A stretch of DNA of 64,000 nt from Streptomyces sp. ICC1 (GCF_003287935.1 NZ_CP030287.1:3190267-3254266), one strand, 5' to 3'; positions 42,399 through 50,952 are shown, counted from the first letter of the stretch. Notes: generated by a model from the letters alone, not told the origin. A program made the numbers and translations.

Positions 42399-42947
42399 TC
42401 ATGTCCGGGAGGCTGCCTTGGTGGTGGTGGGGGTCGTGGTGGTCGTGGTGCGCCAGCGCAGGGTGACGATGGTGGTGGCGAGGGCCGCGGAGACGGGCAG
42501 GTCGATGCGCAGGCGCTCCAGCCACGGGGTGGCGGGCATCGGGGTGTGGGCGGGCAACCACTGGGTGGTGCACCATCCCAGCAGGGCCGCCGCGCCGGCG
42601 ACGGTGATGACGAGTACGGCGGTCAGGGCGATGCGCGGCGTGCTGACGGTCCACCGCCGGGGCTGCCCGCCGTGCCGCAGCCAGGCTCCGACGAGGAACG
42701 CCACCACGGCGGAGGTGCCGGCGATGGAGGTGCAGGCGGCCACGACCAGGTCCCGCTGCCCGGTGAGGGCTCCGGCGGCCCCGGCCGTCAGCGCGGGGGC
42801 GGCGTAGGCGGTCAGTACCTCGCGCCACAGGGCGAAGGGCCGGGGTGGCCGGGATGGCCGGGACTTTCGCGCCGGCCGGGAGGCTGCTCGGTCTCGGTTC
42901 GCTCTGCCCTTCGTTCTGTCCTTCGTTCTGTCCTTCGTTGCGGTCAT
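42399..42947 (-). CDS. Four-pass membrane protein with low-complexity ends
   Basis: A 182-residue protein. The basic N-terminus contains KDRTKDRTKGR, encoded by 12-bp tandem repeats, then four membrane helices (around residues 45-62, 68-88, 104-124 and 146-162), and the tail is a Thr run (TTTTTTPTTTK). No family recognised. The start is ATG 42947 behind GAAAGAGG. It precedes the NmrA-like gene by 89 bp in the same orientation and shares an operator with the MarR gene. Confidence 0.65.
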   Translation of the reverse strand: MTATKDRTKDRTKGRANRDRAASRPARKSRPSRPPRPFALWREVLTAYAAPALTAGAAGALTGQRDLVVAACTSIAGTSAVVAFLVGAWLRHGGQPRRWTVSTPRIALTAVLVITVAGAAALLGWCTTQWLPAHTPMPATPWLERLRIDLPVSAALATTIVTLRWRTTTTTTPTTTKAASRT

Positions 42948-43012
42948 GCCGGGCCTCTTTCTCGATCGCGTGAGGTGCGAAGGGTTGTGGCGGAGCCAGG
43001 GCCACCAGGTTG

Positions 43013-43026
43013 ATTAGGCGGCTAAC
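43013..43026 (-). promoter_or_regulatory. Candidate MarR operator upstream of the membrane protein/NmrA unit
   Basis: On the minus strand GTTAGCCGCCTAAT is a near palindrome (TTAG-CCGC-CTAA). The same TTAGCCGCC core recurs in the promoter of the MarR gene about 600 bp upstream, suggesting both units answer to that MarR protein. Confidence 0.5.
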
Positions 43027-43086
43027 CATTACCCCGAAAAGGAGGCCCTGCCCGGAGGGCGGGGCCAACATTGATCGGGAGCCGGG

Positions 43087-43605
43087 TCAGTCGGCGGTCA
43101 GGGCCGCACTCCCCCGCACGACGCGGGCGAGCAGGTCCAGGAACACCGCGCGCTCCTCGGCGGAGAGCCCGCCCACCATCGCCTCGAGCCGTCCGAAGTG
43201 CTCGGGTGCCATGTCGCGCAGGCGCTGCGCCCCGCGCGCGGTCAGGACGGCCACCGTGCCGCGGCCGTCCTCCGTGGACGGGCGGCGGGCGACCAGGCCT
43301 TCGCGTTCGAGGCCGTCCAGCAGGCCGGTGACCGTGGCCCTGGAGACGTCGAGGTCGGCGGCGAGGTGCGAGGGGGACTTCTCCCCGCCGTGGTCTTCGA
43401 GGTCGGCGAGCACGCGGTAGCGCCCCGTCGACAGGCCGAACCTGGCGAAGTGCGCCTCGGTCGCCCGGCCGACCCTCGCGCCTGCCGAGATCAGCCGCAC
43501 CGCGACCAGTACCGCCTGCGGATCGACCTCCAAGCCGTAGTGCTCGACCTGCCGCCTGGCCTGGTCCAGCGTGGGCGCCTCACTGTCGCTGCCGTCCCTC
43601 GTCAT
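43087..43605 (-). CDS. MarR-family regulator
   Basis: A 172-residue MarR. The winged helix spans residues ~55-125 (STGRYRVLADLEDHGGEKSP, then SHLAADLDVSRATVTGLLDGL, wing RPSTEDGRGTVAVLT). It likely represses itself and the membrane-protein/NmrA unit. The ATG 43605 directly follows a promoter with no ribosome site: TTGACA at 43641-43636 and CATATT at 43617-43612, so translation is probably leaderless and a repressor bound at the -10 would block it. Confidence 0.9.
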   Translation of the reverse strand: MTRDGSDSEAPTLDQARRQVEHYGLEVDPQAVLVAVRLISAGARVGRATEAHFARFGLSTGRYRVLADLEDHGGEKSPSHLAADLDVSRATVTGLLDGLEREGLVARRPSTEDGRGTVAVLTARGAQRLRDMAPEHFGRLEAMVGGLSAEERAVFLDLLARVVRGSAALTAD

Positions 43606-43611
43606 GGAAGT

Positions 43612-43641
43612 AATATGGCGGCTAATCACTTCGACTGTCAA
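43612..43641 (-). promoter_or_regulatory. Promoter and operator of the MarR gene
   Basis: TTGACA and CATATT with an 18-nt spacer; the sequence GATTAGCCGCCATATT covers the spacer end and the -10 and shares TTAGCCGCC with the operator at 43013-43026. Confidence 0.55.
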
Positions 43642-43757
43642 GGCACCCGGCCGCCGGGATCCCTACCGCCGCCGGGAGCGGTACGGGTACGTTCCGCGGA
43701 GGCGCGTCAGGCATGATCCTTTGGGAAGGGCCGTTCCCGACGAAGAAAGTACGCATC

Positions 43758-44216
43758 ATGTCGACAACCATCACCGTCCGTGAAGTCCGCGACGGGGACT
43801 TCCCGCAGTGGCGCGCGCTGTACCGCGGCTACGCGGACTTCTACCGGGTCGAGCAGACCGAGGAAGCCGCCGAACGCGTGTGGGCGTGGGTGAACGACCC
43901 CGCGCACGAGGTGAGCGCCCTCGTCGCCGAGGACGGTGACGGCCGGCTGATCGGCCTCGCCCACTACCGCCCGTTCGCCCGCCCCCTGTCGGCCACCACC
44001 GGCTGCTACCTGGACGACCTGTTCGTCGATCCTGCGCACCGCGGCTCCGGCGCCGCGGACCGCCTGCTCACGGCCTTGCGCGAGATCGCGGCCGACCGCG
44101 GCTGGAGCGTGGTCCGCTGGATCACCGCCGACGACAACCACCGCGCCCGGGCCAAGTACGACCAGGTGGCCACCCGCACCATGTGGGTCACGTACGACAT
44201 GGCACCGGTCGGCTGA
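43758..44216 (+). CDS. GNAT-family N-acetyltransferase
   Basis: A 152-residue GNAT. The acetyl-CoA-binding motif A is LDDLFVDPAHRGSGAADRLL (Q/RxxGxG/A) near residue 78-97 and motif B covers WITADDNHRARAKYD near 121. The substrate is unknown. The start is ATG 43758; the ribosome site (GAAGAAAG) is weak. An ATG 45 bp upstream is in frame but less likely. Confidence 0.85.
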   Translation: MSTTITVREVRDGDFPQWRALYRGYADFYRVEQTEEAAERVWAWVNDPAHEVSALVAEDGDGRLIGLAHYRPFARPLSATTGCYLDDLFVDPAHRGSGAADRLLTALREIAADRGWSVVRWITADDNHRARAKYDQVATRTMWVTYDMAPVG

Positions 44217-44251
44217 CCTCGCGAGGGGGCGGGCCTCGGTGGCCCCGCCGC

Positions 44252-44926
44252 TCACACGGTCATGAGCTTGCCCCGCTTCAGCTGCAGGACCTCGTCGCAG
44301 GCGTTCGCGACCTCCCGCGAGTGGGTCACCACGATCACGCACTTGCCCTCGTCGTGGGCCAGCTTCCGGAACACCTCGATGATGCCGGCGGCCGTCTCGT
44401 GGTCGAGGCTGCCGGTCGGTTCGTCGGCGCAGAGGACGTCGACCTCGCAGGCCAGGGCCCTGGCGATGGCGACTCGCTGCTGCTGGCCGCCGGAGATCTG
44501 GAGCGTTCGGCGGTTCTGATCGGACCTCTCGATGCCGAGGAGGTCGAGGAGTTCGACGGCACGCCGCTTCCTGTTGACGCCCTTCACTCCGGTGATCTCC
44601 ATCGCGGAGGTGATGTTCTGCACGGCGGTCATGTAGGTGAGCAGGTTCAGGGACTGGAAGACCGTGGCCACATGGCGGTTGCGGTACCGGCCCAGGCCCA
44701 GCCGGGCGACGTCCTGGCCCTGGAAGCGGATGCTGCCCGTGGTGGGCGAGTCGAGGCCGCTGGCCAGGGAGAGCAGGGTGGTCTTGCCGCTGCCGGAGGG
44801 GCCGATCACGGCGTACATCCGGCCGGCCTCGAAGGCGTAGTTGACGCCCTTGAGGACCGTGCGCCGGCGGTTTCCGCTCTGGTAGGCGCGGCTGAGGTCT
44901 TTGAGTTCGAGGATCGGGGTGGTCAC
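44252..44926 (-). CDS. ABC transporter ATPase (MacB/LolD type)
   Basis: A 224-residue ATPase. Walker A is GPSGSGKTTL near residue 43, Q-loop VFQSLNLL near 89, signature ISGGQQQR near 145 (Ile instead of the usual Leu), Walker B VLCADEPT near 165 and switch His VVTHS near 200. It drives the FtsX/MacB-type permease encoded just upstream, from which it is separated by one base. The start is GTG 44926. Divergent to a two-component system that probably regulates it. Confidence 0.92.
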   Translation of the reverse strand: MTTPILELKDLSRAYQSGNRRRTVLKGVNYAFEAGRMYAVIGPSGSGKTTLLSLASGLDSPTTGSIRFQGQDVARLGLGRYRNRHVATVFQSLNLLTYMTAVQNITSAMEITGVKGVNRKRRAVELLDLLGIERSDQNRRTLQISGGQQQRVAIARALACEVDVLCADEPTGSLDHETAAGIIEVFRKLAHDEGKCVIVVTHSREVANACDEVLQLKRGKLMTV

Positions 44927-44927
44927 G

Positions 44928-46367
44928 TCAGTCGCCCTTCGTCAGGATGTCGCGCGGGTTGAGGCGCAGTACGCGGGCGCCGGGGACGAGCGTGGCCAGG
45001 ACGGCGATGCCGAGCCCGGTGGCGCCGACCTTGCCTATGTCGGCGGGGCCGAGCCGGATGTCCATCGAGTCGATGGGCTTGACCTGCGGCTGGTCGCTCT
45101 TGTTCGCGCCGCCCGTGGGGTCGGAGGGGTCGGGCTTGTTGGCCTCGTTCGCGGCCCGGTCGTTGGCGGAGGAGACCTCGCCGGACAGCAGTTGGTCGCC
45201 GATGGCCCGGGAGAGGAGCTGGCTGCCCGCGGCGGCGAAGCCGATCGCCAGGACCGCGCAGGCCACCACCTCGACCAGGTGCTGGCCGAGCAGCTTGGGC
45301 TTCTTCTCGCCGAGCGAGAGCAGAATGCCCAGTTCCTTGCGCCGTTCGCGCAGGTTGGACGCGATGATCAGGGCGAGGATGATGGTGCCGGCGACGGCGA
45401 CCAGCCAGACCGTGATGGAGGCGAAGTCGGCCGTCTTGTTGATGGGGCCGACCAGGGTCTTGTACTGCTTGTCGTTGACGGTCAGCGGGAAGATCTTGAG
45501 GTCGGCTCCGGCCGCCTTCGCGTCCTGCTTCAGCTTGTCCAGGTCGCCGGGGTCGCGCAGGGTGAAGGTGGCCTGCTTGAGGACGCCGCCGTCAGCGCCC
45601 GGTTCCTTGCCGTCGAGGCGGGTCGCGCCGTCCGGGCTGACGTAGATCTGGTTCGAGGGGGCCGCCATCGGCGGGACGTACGCGCGGGGGTCGGGGATGC
45701 CGTTCGTGTAGATGCCGCCGACGGTGAAGTCCATCTCCTTGGTGCCCAGCCGGCCGTCCGGATTCTGGATGTTGGCGTTGAGCTTGACCTTGTCGCCGAC
45801 CTTGAGGTTGTTGTCCTTGGCCACCCGCTCCTCGATGACGACGATGTCGTTCTTGGTGTCCGGCGCGATTCCGGAACCGGCGATGATCTTCGATTCGCCG
45901 TTGCGGAACGCGGAGACCGAGTCCAGGTCGCGGACCCCGTCCGCCTTGAAGAAGTCCACTCCCCCGCTGTCCTGGCCGGCCGGCCCCGGAACCGGCTGGT
46001 GGAGCTTGACCTGGCCCGTGGGGGCCGCGACACCGTCCTTGGAGTAGTTGCACTGCGCCACCACCGAGGACGTGCAGATCTTGTCCACCAGCCCGCGGCT
46101 CAGGTCACCCTCGGCGCCGATCGTGCCGCCCTGCCCCGCCTCCGGTTTCTGTGACTTCCCCGAGTTGATCAGGGCGTTCAGGTCCAGCTGCATCGTGGCC
46201 ACCGCGCCCACGCTGCTCTTCGCCGACTCGGCGGCGCGTGCCGCGGCCGACTGGATCAGGAACCCGGACAGGACCAGGGTGCAGATGACGAAGAAGAGGC
46301 CGACCAGCATCACCGTCTTGCCCAGATGGCCCCACAGCCGCCACCAGGCTCGCTTGAACAGATTCAT
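44928..46367 (-). CDS. ABC transporter permease (MacB/FtsX-like)
   Basis: A 479-residue permease. One N-terminal helix (VMLVGLFFVICTLVLSGFLI) is followed by a ~290-residue extracytoplasmic domain and three C-terminal helices. IIASNLRERRKELGILLSLG near residue 365 is the classic FtsX coupling segment. Such exporters move peptides, lipids or antibiotics, or act as mechanotransmitters. The last loop contains a Ser/Asn/Pro-rich insert (ANEANKPDPSDPTGG). The start is ATG 46367 with a poor ribosome site. Confidence 0.88.
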   Translation of the reverse strand: MNLFKRAWWRLWGHLGKTVMLVGLFFVICTLVLSGFLIQSAAARAAESAKSSVGAVATMQLDLNALINSGKSQKPEAGQGGTIGAEGDLSRGLVDKICTSSVVAQCNYSKDGVAAPTGQVKLHQPVPGPAGQDSGGVDFFKADGVRDLDSVSAFRNGESKIIAGSGIAPDTKNDIVVIEERVAKDNNLKVGDKVKLNANIQNPDGRLGTKEMDFTVGGIYTNGIPDPRAYVPPMAAPSNQIYVSPDGATRLDGKEPGADGGVLKQATFTLRDPGDLDKLKQDAKAAGADLKIFPLTVNDKQYKTLVGPINKTADFASITVWLVAVAGTIILALIIASNLRERRKELGILLSLGEKKPKLLGQHLVEVVACAVLAIGFAAAGSQLLSRAIGDQLLSGEVSSANDRAANEANKPDPSDPTGGANKSDQPQVKPIDSMDIRLGPADIGKVGATGLGIAVLATLVPGARVLRLNPRDILTKGD

Positions 46368-46400
46368 GGACGCCACGCTACGAACGCCGTGTTTTGAGCG

Positions 46401-46460
46401 GTGTATGCGATTTCCGGCAGCGCCATGTGTTTCATACACGGATCAAATGTGCCGTTTGAT
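46401..46460. promoter_or_regulatory. Candidate OmpR-type operator between ABC exporter and its regulator
   Basis: GTGTATG (46401-46407) and CATACAC (46433-46439) are inverted copies, and ATCAAA-N7-TTTGAT (46442-46460) is a second inverted repeat, in an unusually A/T-rich gap between the divergent permease and response-regulator genes. Confidence 0.45.
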
Positions 46461-46545
46461 AAGACGGATCCGGTACGAGGTCGATACCGGTGGCGGAGCA
46501 CGGGAAATGCCCCGGTGAATTAATGAAAAGAAAAGGTTGTCGCGC

Positions 46546-47208
46546 GTGCGCGTGCTGGTGGTGGAGGACGAGCAGTACATGGCACGGGCCCTGGAGATGG
46601 GCCTGCGCCGGGAGGCCATCGCGGTGGACGTGGTGCACGACGGGGCGACGGCCCTGGAGCGGGTGGCCGTCTACGACTACGACGCCGTGGTCCTCGACCG
46701 TGATCTGCCCGGGGTCCACGGGGACGAGGTGTGCCGCCGGATCGTCGCGATGCGGCTCGGGTGCCGGGTGCTGATGCTGACCGCCGCCGGGCGCCTCGGC
46801 GACAAGGTCGAGGGCCTGGGGCTGGGCGCCGACGACTACCTCGCCAAGCCTTTCGACTTTCCCGAACTGGTCGCCCGGCTCAGGGCCCTGTACCGGCGCA
46901 GCCCGATGGTGCACGCGCCGGTCCTCGCCTTCGCCGACATCGAATTCGACACCCACCGCCAGCGGGTCACGCGCGCGGGCACCGAGATCCGGCTCACCCG
47001 CAAGGAACTGGCCGTACTGGAACTGCTGATGCGCGCCGAGGGCGGTGTGCTCAGCGCCCAGTACCTCCTCGACAAGGCCTGGGACGCACACACCGACCCC
47101 CTCACCAACGCGGCCCGGCTCGTCGTGCACACCCTGCGCAAGAAGCTCGGCGAACCGCAGCTGGTGCACACCGCGATCAGCTCCGGCTACTACCTGGGCA
47201 CCGAGTGA
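46546..47208 (+). CDS. OmpR-type response regulator, partner of the ABC exporter
   Basis: A 220-residue regulator. Receiver: VEDEQ near residue 6, phospho-Asp in VLDRDLPG near 51, AKPF near 102; DNA-binding wing RKELAVLELLMRAEGGVLSA to SSGYYLGTE. The start is taken as GTG 46546, which has AAAAGG at 9 nt and yields MRVLVVEDE like its paralogue at 34849; TTG 46537 is too close to that site. It overlaps the kinase gene by four bases. Confidence 0.9.
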   Translation: MRVLVVEDEQYMARALEMGLRREAIAVDVVHDGATALERVAVYDYDAVVLDRDLPGVHGDEVCRRIVAMRLGCRVLMLTAAGRLGDKVEGLGLGADDYLAKPFDFPELVARLRALYRRSPMVHAPVLAFADIEFDTHRQRVTRAGTEIRLTRKELAVLELLMRAEGGVLSAQYLLDKAWDAHTDPLTNAARLVVHTLRKKLGEPQLVHTAISSGYYLGTE

Positions 47209-48518
47209 GGCGGCCGCCGGCGCGCGAGCCCGGACGGCGGTCGCTGAGCATCCACGGCCGGCTCTTCCTCGGTTTCGCGGGCGCGCTCGGCGTGTGCGGC
47301 GCGCTCATGGTCACGATCATCTACGTCGGCATGCGCTTCGTCCCGACCTACGACCTCACCCGCACGGTGGAGGTCCCCGCCGGTTCCGTGCCGCCGCGGG
47401 CCTGCACCCCGCCCGGGGCCACGCCCCTCACCGGCCCGGGGGACATCGCCTGCCCGACGCCCACCGAGGGCCAGAAAGCCGATGGCCGGCAGACCGATGG
47501 CCAGAAAGCCGATCTCCTGAAAGCCGATGGCCTGAAAACCGGCACCCCGGCGGACATCACCACGAAGGAGGAGGTGTGGTCCACCGTCCTCACCTTCTCC
47601 GTCGGCGGGGTGCTCCTGGTGATGGCCCTCGGACTCGGCGCCGGCTGGATCCTCTCCAAACGCCTGCTCGCCCCGCTGCACACCATCAGCGAGGCCGCGG
47701 CACGGGCCGCGAACGGCAATCTGCGGGACCGCATCAACGCCGAGGGGCCCGCGGACGAGCTCAAGCAGCTGGCCGACACCTTCGACGGCATGCTGGCCCG
47801 CCTGGAGGAGTCCTTCGCCGCGCACCAGCGGTTCGCCGCGAACGCCTCGCACGAGCTGCTCACCCCGCTGGCCACCACCCGGACCCTGCTCCAGGTCGCG
47901 GGCGATGACCCCACGGGCGAGGAGTTCGCGGAACTGGTCCCGATGCTGTGGGAGACCAACGAGCGCAACATCCACGTCGTACGGGCCTTGCTCGACCTGG
48001 CCACCGCGGACCGGACGGCACCCTTCGACCCCGCTCCGGTGGACCTCGCCGCGCTCGCGGTCCGGGTCGTCGCCGAACGGGTCGAGCGGGCGGCCGCGTA
48101 CGACATCCGTCTCGACACGGAGATCGAGGCGGGCTGCGAGGTCACCGGAAGCGCCACGCTGCTGCGGCAGCTGCTGCTGAACCTGCTCGACAACGCCCTC
48201 ACCCACAACGTCGCCGGGGGCTCAGTGCAGCTGGCCGTCCACCGGGAGGAGGGCGTGGTGGTCGAGGTCGACAACACCGGCCCGCAGGTGGACGAGGACA
48301 TCGTGGACCGGCTCTTCGAGCCCTTCTACCGGGCCCGGTCCCGGGTCAGCAGCGACCGCACGGGACACGGGCTCGGCCTCGCGATCGTCCAGTCGATCGT
48401 CACGGCCCACCACGGCACGGTCACCGCCACGGCGAACCCGGGCGGCGGACTCACCGCCCGGATCGAGCTGCCGCCCGCGGATCAGCCGCAGCGGATCGGC
48501 CCGGTGTCGAGGCTGTAG
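47205..48518 (+). CDS. Sensor histidine kinase with repeat-bearing sensor loop
   Basis: A 437-residue kinase, start GTG 47205 (GTGA overlap). Two membrane helices (~residues 20-42 and ~125-150) flank an ~80-residue extracytoplasmic loop with two Cys and imperfect QKADG repeats (GQKADGRQTDGQKADLLKAD). HAMP follows; the H-box is NASHELLTPLATTR (Leu for Arg in the usual HELRTP), then N-box LLDNALTHN and G-box GHGLGLAIVQS. It pairs with the regulator upstream; the envelope signal is probably what the divergent ABC exporter answers. Confidence 0.9.
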   Translation: MRRPPAREPGRRSLSIHGRLFLGFAGALGVCGALMVTIIYVGMRFVPTYDLTRTVEVPAGSVPPRACTPPGATPLTGPGDIACPTPTEGQKADGRQTDGQKADLLKADGLKTGTPADITTKEEVWSTVLTFSVGGVLLVMALGLGAGWILSKRLLAPLHTISEAAARAANGNLRDRINAEGPADELKQLADTFDGMLARLEESFAAHQRFAANASHELLTPLATTRTLLQVAGDDPTGEEFAELVPMLWETNERNIHVVRALLDLATADRTAPFDPAPVDLAALAVRVVAERVERAAAYDIRLDTEIEAGCEVTGSATLLRQLLLNLLDNALTHNVAGGSVQLAVHREEGVVVEVDNTGPQVDEDIVDRLFEPFYRARSRVSSDRTGHGLGLAIVQSIVTAHHGTVTATANPGGGLTARIELPPADQPQRIGPVSRL

Positions 48519-48958
48519 GTCACTCCGCCCCGGACCAGCGAGCCGCTCACCCTGATGCATTGGCCCGTCGAGTCGAACCAGGTGTTCAGCGGCCCGGCGA
48601 AGTAGTGGTAGTTGGCCGGGTGCTCCTTCGGCGGGTCGATGGAGTAGTCGCCGCCCTCGTCGAGGAGCACCAGGGTGATGCGCGAGGCGAGGCCGTCGTA
48701 GGGGCTGGACCAGAACTTCACGCAGTTCTGCTTGGTCGAACCGTTCCAGTAGGTACGTGCGTAGCCGCCCCCGTTGCGCCCCGCCGGACTCTTGGCCCAA
48801 TAGGTGCGGCCGTCCCAGCTGCCCGTGCACTCCGCGGCGGCGGGGGCCGCGGCCGGCGCCGCCTGGGCGGTGGGGGAAGCAATCAGACCGAGGAGCAGCG
48901 CCATCACACCGACGCCCCACACCTGTGGCTTGCGTAACCGCTTCGTGAATCGCTTCAT
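48482..48958 (-). CDS. Small secreted protein, unknown function
   Basis: A 158-residue exported protein. Signal peptide MKRFTKRLRKPQVWGVGVMA with a hydrophobic core and AQAAPA cleavage region. The mature part has four Cys (ECTGSW, NCVKFW, QCIRVS, IRCG) and many aromatic residues, so it is a compact disulfide-bonded domain. Codon 8 is TTA (48937-48935), pointing to bldA-dependent translation. The start is ATG 48958 behind AGGAG. Its 3' end overlaps the convergent kinase gene by 37 bp. Confidence 0.75.
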   Translation of the reverse strand: MKRFTKRLRKPQVWGVGVMALLLGLIASPTAQAAPAAAPAAAECTGSWDGRTYWAKSPAGRNGGGYARTYWNGSTKQNCVKFWSSPYDGLASRITLVLLDEGGDYSIDPPKEHPANYHYFAGPLNTWFDSTGQCIRVSGSLVRGGVTYSLDTGPIRCG

Positions 48959-49224
48959 CCGCATCTCCTGGTGATCCGATGCCGTTGACCCGTTTCGTCC
49001 GGGCCGTGCTCGGTACGCTCCGCCCCTTGTGGACCCGGCGCCCGACGTTTCACGAAATCTCCACCGGAAGGAAACCGACCGGCTCCGGGGACGGCGCGTG
49101 CCTGGCCCGGTGAGGTGAACCTGTACCTCGGATGGCGGCGGGGACGAGCGGCAGCAGTGGCAGCCGGCCCGGGCGCACCCGAGACTCGCTGTCGGGGACG
49201 AGCGCGAGCGAAGGGCAGCAGCCA

Positions 49225-49515
49225 ATGCCGCAAGCCGAGGAGGAAGGCGTCACCGCACGCCCGGGCGGTACGGTGGATCGCCATCCGAGCCGAGCCGGAC
49301 ACCTGCGGACCGCGATCAGGCGGACCCATCTGGTACCGGCGTTCTTGGTGCTCACGGTCATGACGGTGGCCCTGTGGCTCATGGGCATGCCGTTCCTCCA
49401 GGCCCTGACGATCTCGACCGGCGTGAAGATCGCGGTGGCCCTGCTCGTACTCCGGCGCCGGCCCGACCCCGCATCCGACCCTCGCGAGAACTGCCGCTGC
49501 AGCTGCGGCGGATAA
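49225..49515 (+). CDS. Small two-pass membrane protein
   Basis: A 96-residue protein with two membrane helices (VPAFLVLTVMTVALWLMG and a following LTISTGVKIAVALLVL) and a Cys-rich tail NCRCSCGG. The start is ATG 49225 (MPQAEEEG) with AAGGG about 10 nt upstream. No family recognised. The Cys tail could bind metal or be modified (inference). Confidence 0.55.
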   Translation: MPQAEEEGVTARPGGTVDRHPSRAGHLRTAIRRTHLVPAFLVLTVMTVALWLMGMPFLQALTISTGVKIAVALLVLRRRPDPASDPRENCRCSCGG

Positions 49516-49555
49516 TCGTGCGACTCCGCCCCGGGGGCTGTGGCAGCCTGCGGAG

Positions 49556-50149
49556 ATGCCAGAGCCGCGCGTTCACACGAGCCACCCCCACGCCCCGCGG
49601 CGGGGGATCATCACGATGGAGAGCATGGACGGAGCGACCGCCGTGCAGGCCCGGGACGCGTTCGAGCTGATCTACGCCGAAGCGTTCGCGGAGCCTCCGT
49701 ACGACGAGACCGCGGACGACGTCGCCGCCGCCTTCCGCCGCTTCCCCGTACAGGCGCGCAAGCGCGCCTTTCGCGCGGCCTTGGCCCGGACCGAGGGCGG
49801 CGAGCCGATCGGCATGGCGTACGGCTTTCCGCTCGCGCCCGACACGGTGTGGTGGGACGAGCTGACCGGGCCCGTGCCCGACGACGTGCGGCGCGAGGAC
49901 GGGCACCGCACCTTCGGGCTCATGGAACTCGCCGTGCGCGGACCGTGGCGCGGACAGGGTGTCGCGCGGCGTCTGCACGAGACGCTGCTCGACGGCATCG
50001 GAGCCGAGCGGGTGCTGCTGAACGTCAACCCGGCGAGCGAGGTGGCGTCCGCCGCCTACCGGGCGTGGGGTTACCTCAAGATCGGCGAGGCGCGGCCACG
50101 GGGCGAGGGGGCGGACGTCCTCGACGTGATGCTGCTCGGTCTGCGCTGA
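49556..50149 (+). CDS. GNAT-family N-acetyltransferase
   Basis: A 197-residue GNAT: LIYAEAFAEPPYDETADDVA near residue 38, motif A LMELAVRGPWRGQGVARRLH near 125 and motif B LLNVNPASEVASAAYRAWGY near 155. Substrate unknown. ATG 49556 follows CAGCCT by 6 nt, fitting a leaderless mRNA; ATG 49616 is an alternative start. Confidence 0.85.
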   Translation: MPEPRVHTSHPHAPRRGIITMESMDGATAVQARDAFELIYAEAFAEPPYDETADDVAAAFRRFPVQARKRAFRAALARTEGGEPIGMAYGFPLAPDTVWWDELTGPVPDDVRREDGHRTFGLMELAVRGPWRGQGVARRLHETLLDGIGAERVLLNVNPASEVASAAYRAWGYLKIGEARPRGEGADVLDVMLLGLR

Positions 50150-50297
50150 AGGCTGAAGGCGGCCTCTGAACCTCGTGCGCCGGTCGGCCGGGCGGGGGTG
50201 ACGGTTCGTCCACATGTGCCCGTGGGGGCGGGGGCGCGCCCCGACCTATAGTTACGCGCTGTCCGCCACTGGCCGGGCAAGTCGGCTGTGCCTGGTC

Positions 50298-50345
50298 GTG
50301 GTTGGTGGTTGGTGGTTGGTGGTTGGTGGTTGGTGGTTGGTGGTT
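50298..50345 (+). repeat. GTGGTTG heptamer array, G-quadruplex candidate
   Basis: About 6.5 tandem copies of GTGGTTG end 26 bp before the EF-hand start codon. The unit order GGTTGGTGGTTGG resembles known two-tetrad G-quadruplex sequences. Confidence 0.85.
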
Positions 50346-50371
50346 CGGTTCCGTCACGAGGGAGGCCGGTC

Positions 50372-50911
50372 ATGGCCAGCGCGTTTCAGGAGCGCAAGCT
50401 CAGGGGGATGTTCGCCGCGTTCGACGCGGACGGCGACGGCTACCTGCGCGAGGAGGACTTCACGGCACTCGTCGACCGCTGGAGCCGGCTGCCGGGAGTG
50501 GGTCCCGGGACCGAGCTGCGCGTGCGGGTGGAGGCGCTGCTGATGGGCTGGTGGGCGGCACTCCTCGAAGCGGGGGACGCGAACGGGGACGGGGCCGTCG
50601 ACATGGGCGAGCTGCTCTCCCTCGTCGACAGGCTGCCCGCGATGGTCGCGGAGGTCACCGCGACCGCCGACACCGTGTTCGCCGCCGTGGACTCCAACGG
50701 CGACGGCCGCATCTCCCCGGAGGAACACCTCCGGCTCGTCGAGACCTGGAACGGACAGCCCGCGGACATGGTGGGCGTCTTCGAACTGCTCGACCTGAAC
50801 GGCGACGGGCACCTCAGCCGTGAGGAGTTCGCCCTGCTGTGGCGGCAGTTCTGGATGAGCGACGACCCGGCGGAACCGGGCAACTGGCTGTGCGGCCGGT
50901 TCCCCTGGTAG
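50372..50911 (+). CDS. Four-EF-hand calcium-binding protein
   Basis: A 179-residue cytosolic protein with four canonical EF-hand loops: DADGDGYLREED (residues ~18-29), DANGDGAVDMGE (~69-80), DSNGDGRISPEE (~107-118) and DLNGDGHLSREE (~141-152). All keep the Asp/Asn ligands at 1, 3 and 5 and Glu at 12. It belongs to the calerythrin-like prokaryotic group that buffers or senses calcium. The start is ATG 50372 behind GAGGGAGG. The G-rich repeat just upstream lies in or near its leader. Confidence 0.92.
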   Translation: MASAFQERKLRGMFAAFDADGDGYLREEDFTALVDRWSRLPGVGPGTELRVRVEALLMGWWAALLEAGDANGDGAVDMGELLSLVDRLPAMVAEVTATADTVFAAVDSNGDGRISPEEHLRLVETWNGQPADMVGVFELLDLNGDGHLSREEFALLWRQFWMSDDPAEPGNWLCGRFPW

Positions 50912-50952
50912 GAAGTGCCGTCGCTTTCGCGCTGAGCCGCCCCTGCCCCTGA

